Both the position numbers and the translations under genes were made by a program. This document shows positions 37,562 to 38,444 of a DNA stretch of 38,444 nucleotides, piece by piece (position 1 is the first letter of the stretch; every line of letters starts with the position of its first letter). The stretch spans positions 38,630 to 77,073 of the forward strand of contig WELB01000147.1 in NCBI GenBank assembly GCA_009602725.1. Direction: 5' to 3'. Source of the stretch: Spirogloea muscicola (taxonomy: Eukaryota > Streptophyta > Zygnematophyceae > Spirogloeales > Spirogloeaceae). The notes beneath the pieces are model-generated. The model was not told where the DNA came from. It worked only from the letters and a program-made list of their open reading frames with translations, and did no database searches.

Positions 37562-37756
37562 CTTGGCAAGGCTGCTAGCCCTCCCTGAGCAACGGGGAAA
37601 TCAGAATGTCGCACTTGCGTAGAAGCCTAATTGTCAGCATGAGTTGCCCAGTTGGGCTGATCAAGGGCGGAGCTAGGCCCGCTTCACAACAATGTTCGTC
37701 GAAGGCACGAGGTCCAAGCAAAACTTAAGTGTCCACGACCTTGGCAAGGCTGCTAG
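37562..37756 (+). repeat. 17-bp direct repeats, 178 bp apart
   Basis: CTTGGCAAGGCTGCTAG occurs at 37562-37578 and again at 37740-37756. Related GCTTGGCA strings lie at 37162 and 37501. Between the two copies lies the third copy of the 13-bp arm (37606-37618). Confidence 0.6.
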
Positions 37757-38036
37757 GACACGCCTTGAAGAATTACCTGGATGACAAGCATCAATCTGCA
37801 AGCCTTGACCAATTATCTGCAATGACAGGCACGAAACTCGGCCAACCGGTAGTGAGCAATCCCTTCTTGCCCAATAACAAGCATCTTAGAGCAGAGCAGA
37901 TTGTGGGAACTCAAAAACGGGCCATTGGCGCCTTGCATGTGTAGTGTGAAGGCTTTCTCCGCACGGCAGTATCTGCAATTGCATGCACAAGGATAGAAAG
38001 AAACCTAGGCTGAGGTGTAGGTTAATGCATAAGACG

Positions 38037-38444
<408 letters not shown>

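Overview
This is a nuclear genomic window from a eukaryote, most likely a green alga (Chlorophyta, trebouxiophyte-like). The clues are dense short GT-AG introns, bifunctional DHFR-thymidylate synthase, a plant-type epsin, plant-type (CCCTAAA)-like degenerate telomeric motifs, GC-rich first exons with (GCC)n leaders, and no bacterial gene organisation. The genus cannot be fixed from sequence alone.

Layout: 1-3515 (+) is 3-methylcrotonoyl-CoA carboxylase beta subunit, cut at its 5' end by the window edge. 3516-5600 is a repeat-rich spacer holding a clear short transposon-like insertion. 5917-7180 (+) is translation initiation factor eIF1/SUI1. 8226-9609 (-) is an unrecognised four-exon gene. 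9955-10619 (+) is a MESD/Boca-type ER chaperone whose N-terminal exon was not found. 11861-13529 (-) is a protein with a 3D (Asp-Asp-Asp) domain, a fold best known from bacteria. 13949-17178 (+) is DHFR-TS with one GC-AG intron. 18403-25491 (+) is the coatomer beta' subunit (23 exons). 27503-32047 (+) is an ENTH-domain epsin. 32048-38444 is gene-poor and carries more copies of the dispersed repeat, a 13-bp-arm inverted repeat, a tandem duplication and a pure (CT)202 tract reaching the window end.

The exon models for MCCB, SUI1, DHFR-TS, COPB2 and epsin join in frame at every junction and give intact proteins of normal family length (MCCB aside from its missing 5' end). The genes do not form one pathway. 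They are housekeeping genes: leucine catabolism, start-codon selection, folate/thymidylate synthesis, COPI traffic and clathrin/vesicle traffic. Two head-to-head pairs (8226-9609 with MESD; the 3D gene with DHFR-TS) may share promoters.

I see no convincing new multi-gene system. The leads most worth following are the eukaryotic 3D-domain protein, the algal MESD homologue ending in ADEL, the unrecognised four-exon gene, the about 116-bp mobile element caught with an empty-site twin and 8-bp duplication, and the 13-bp inverted repeat with a third copy nearby. All calls are by reading the sequence; no database search was run.
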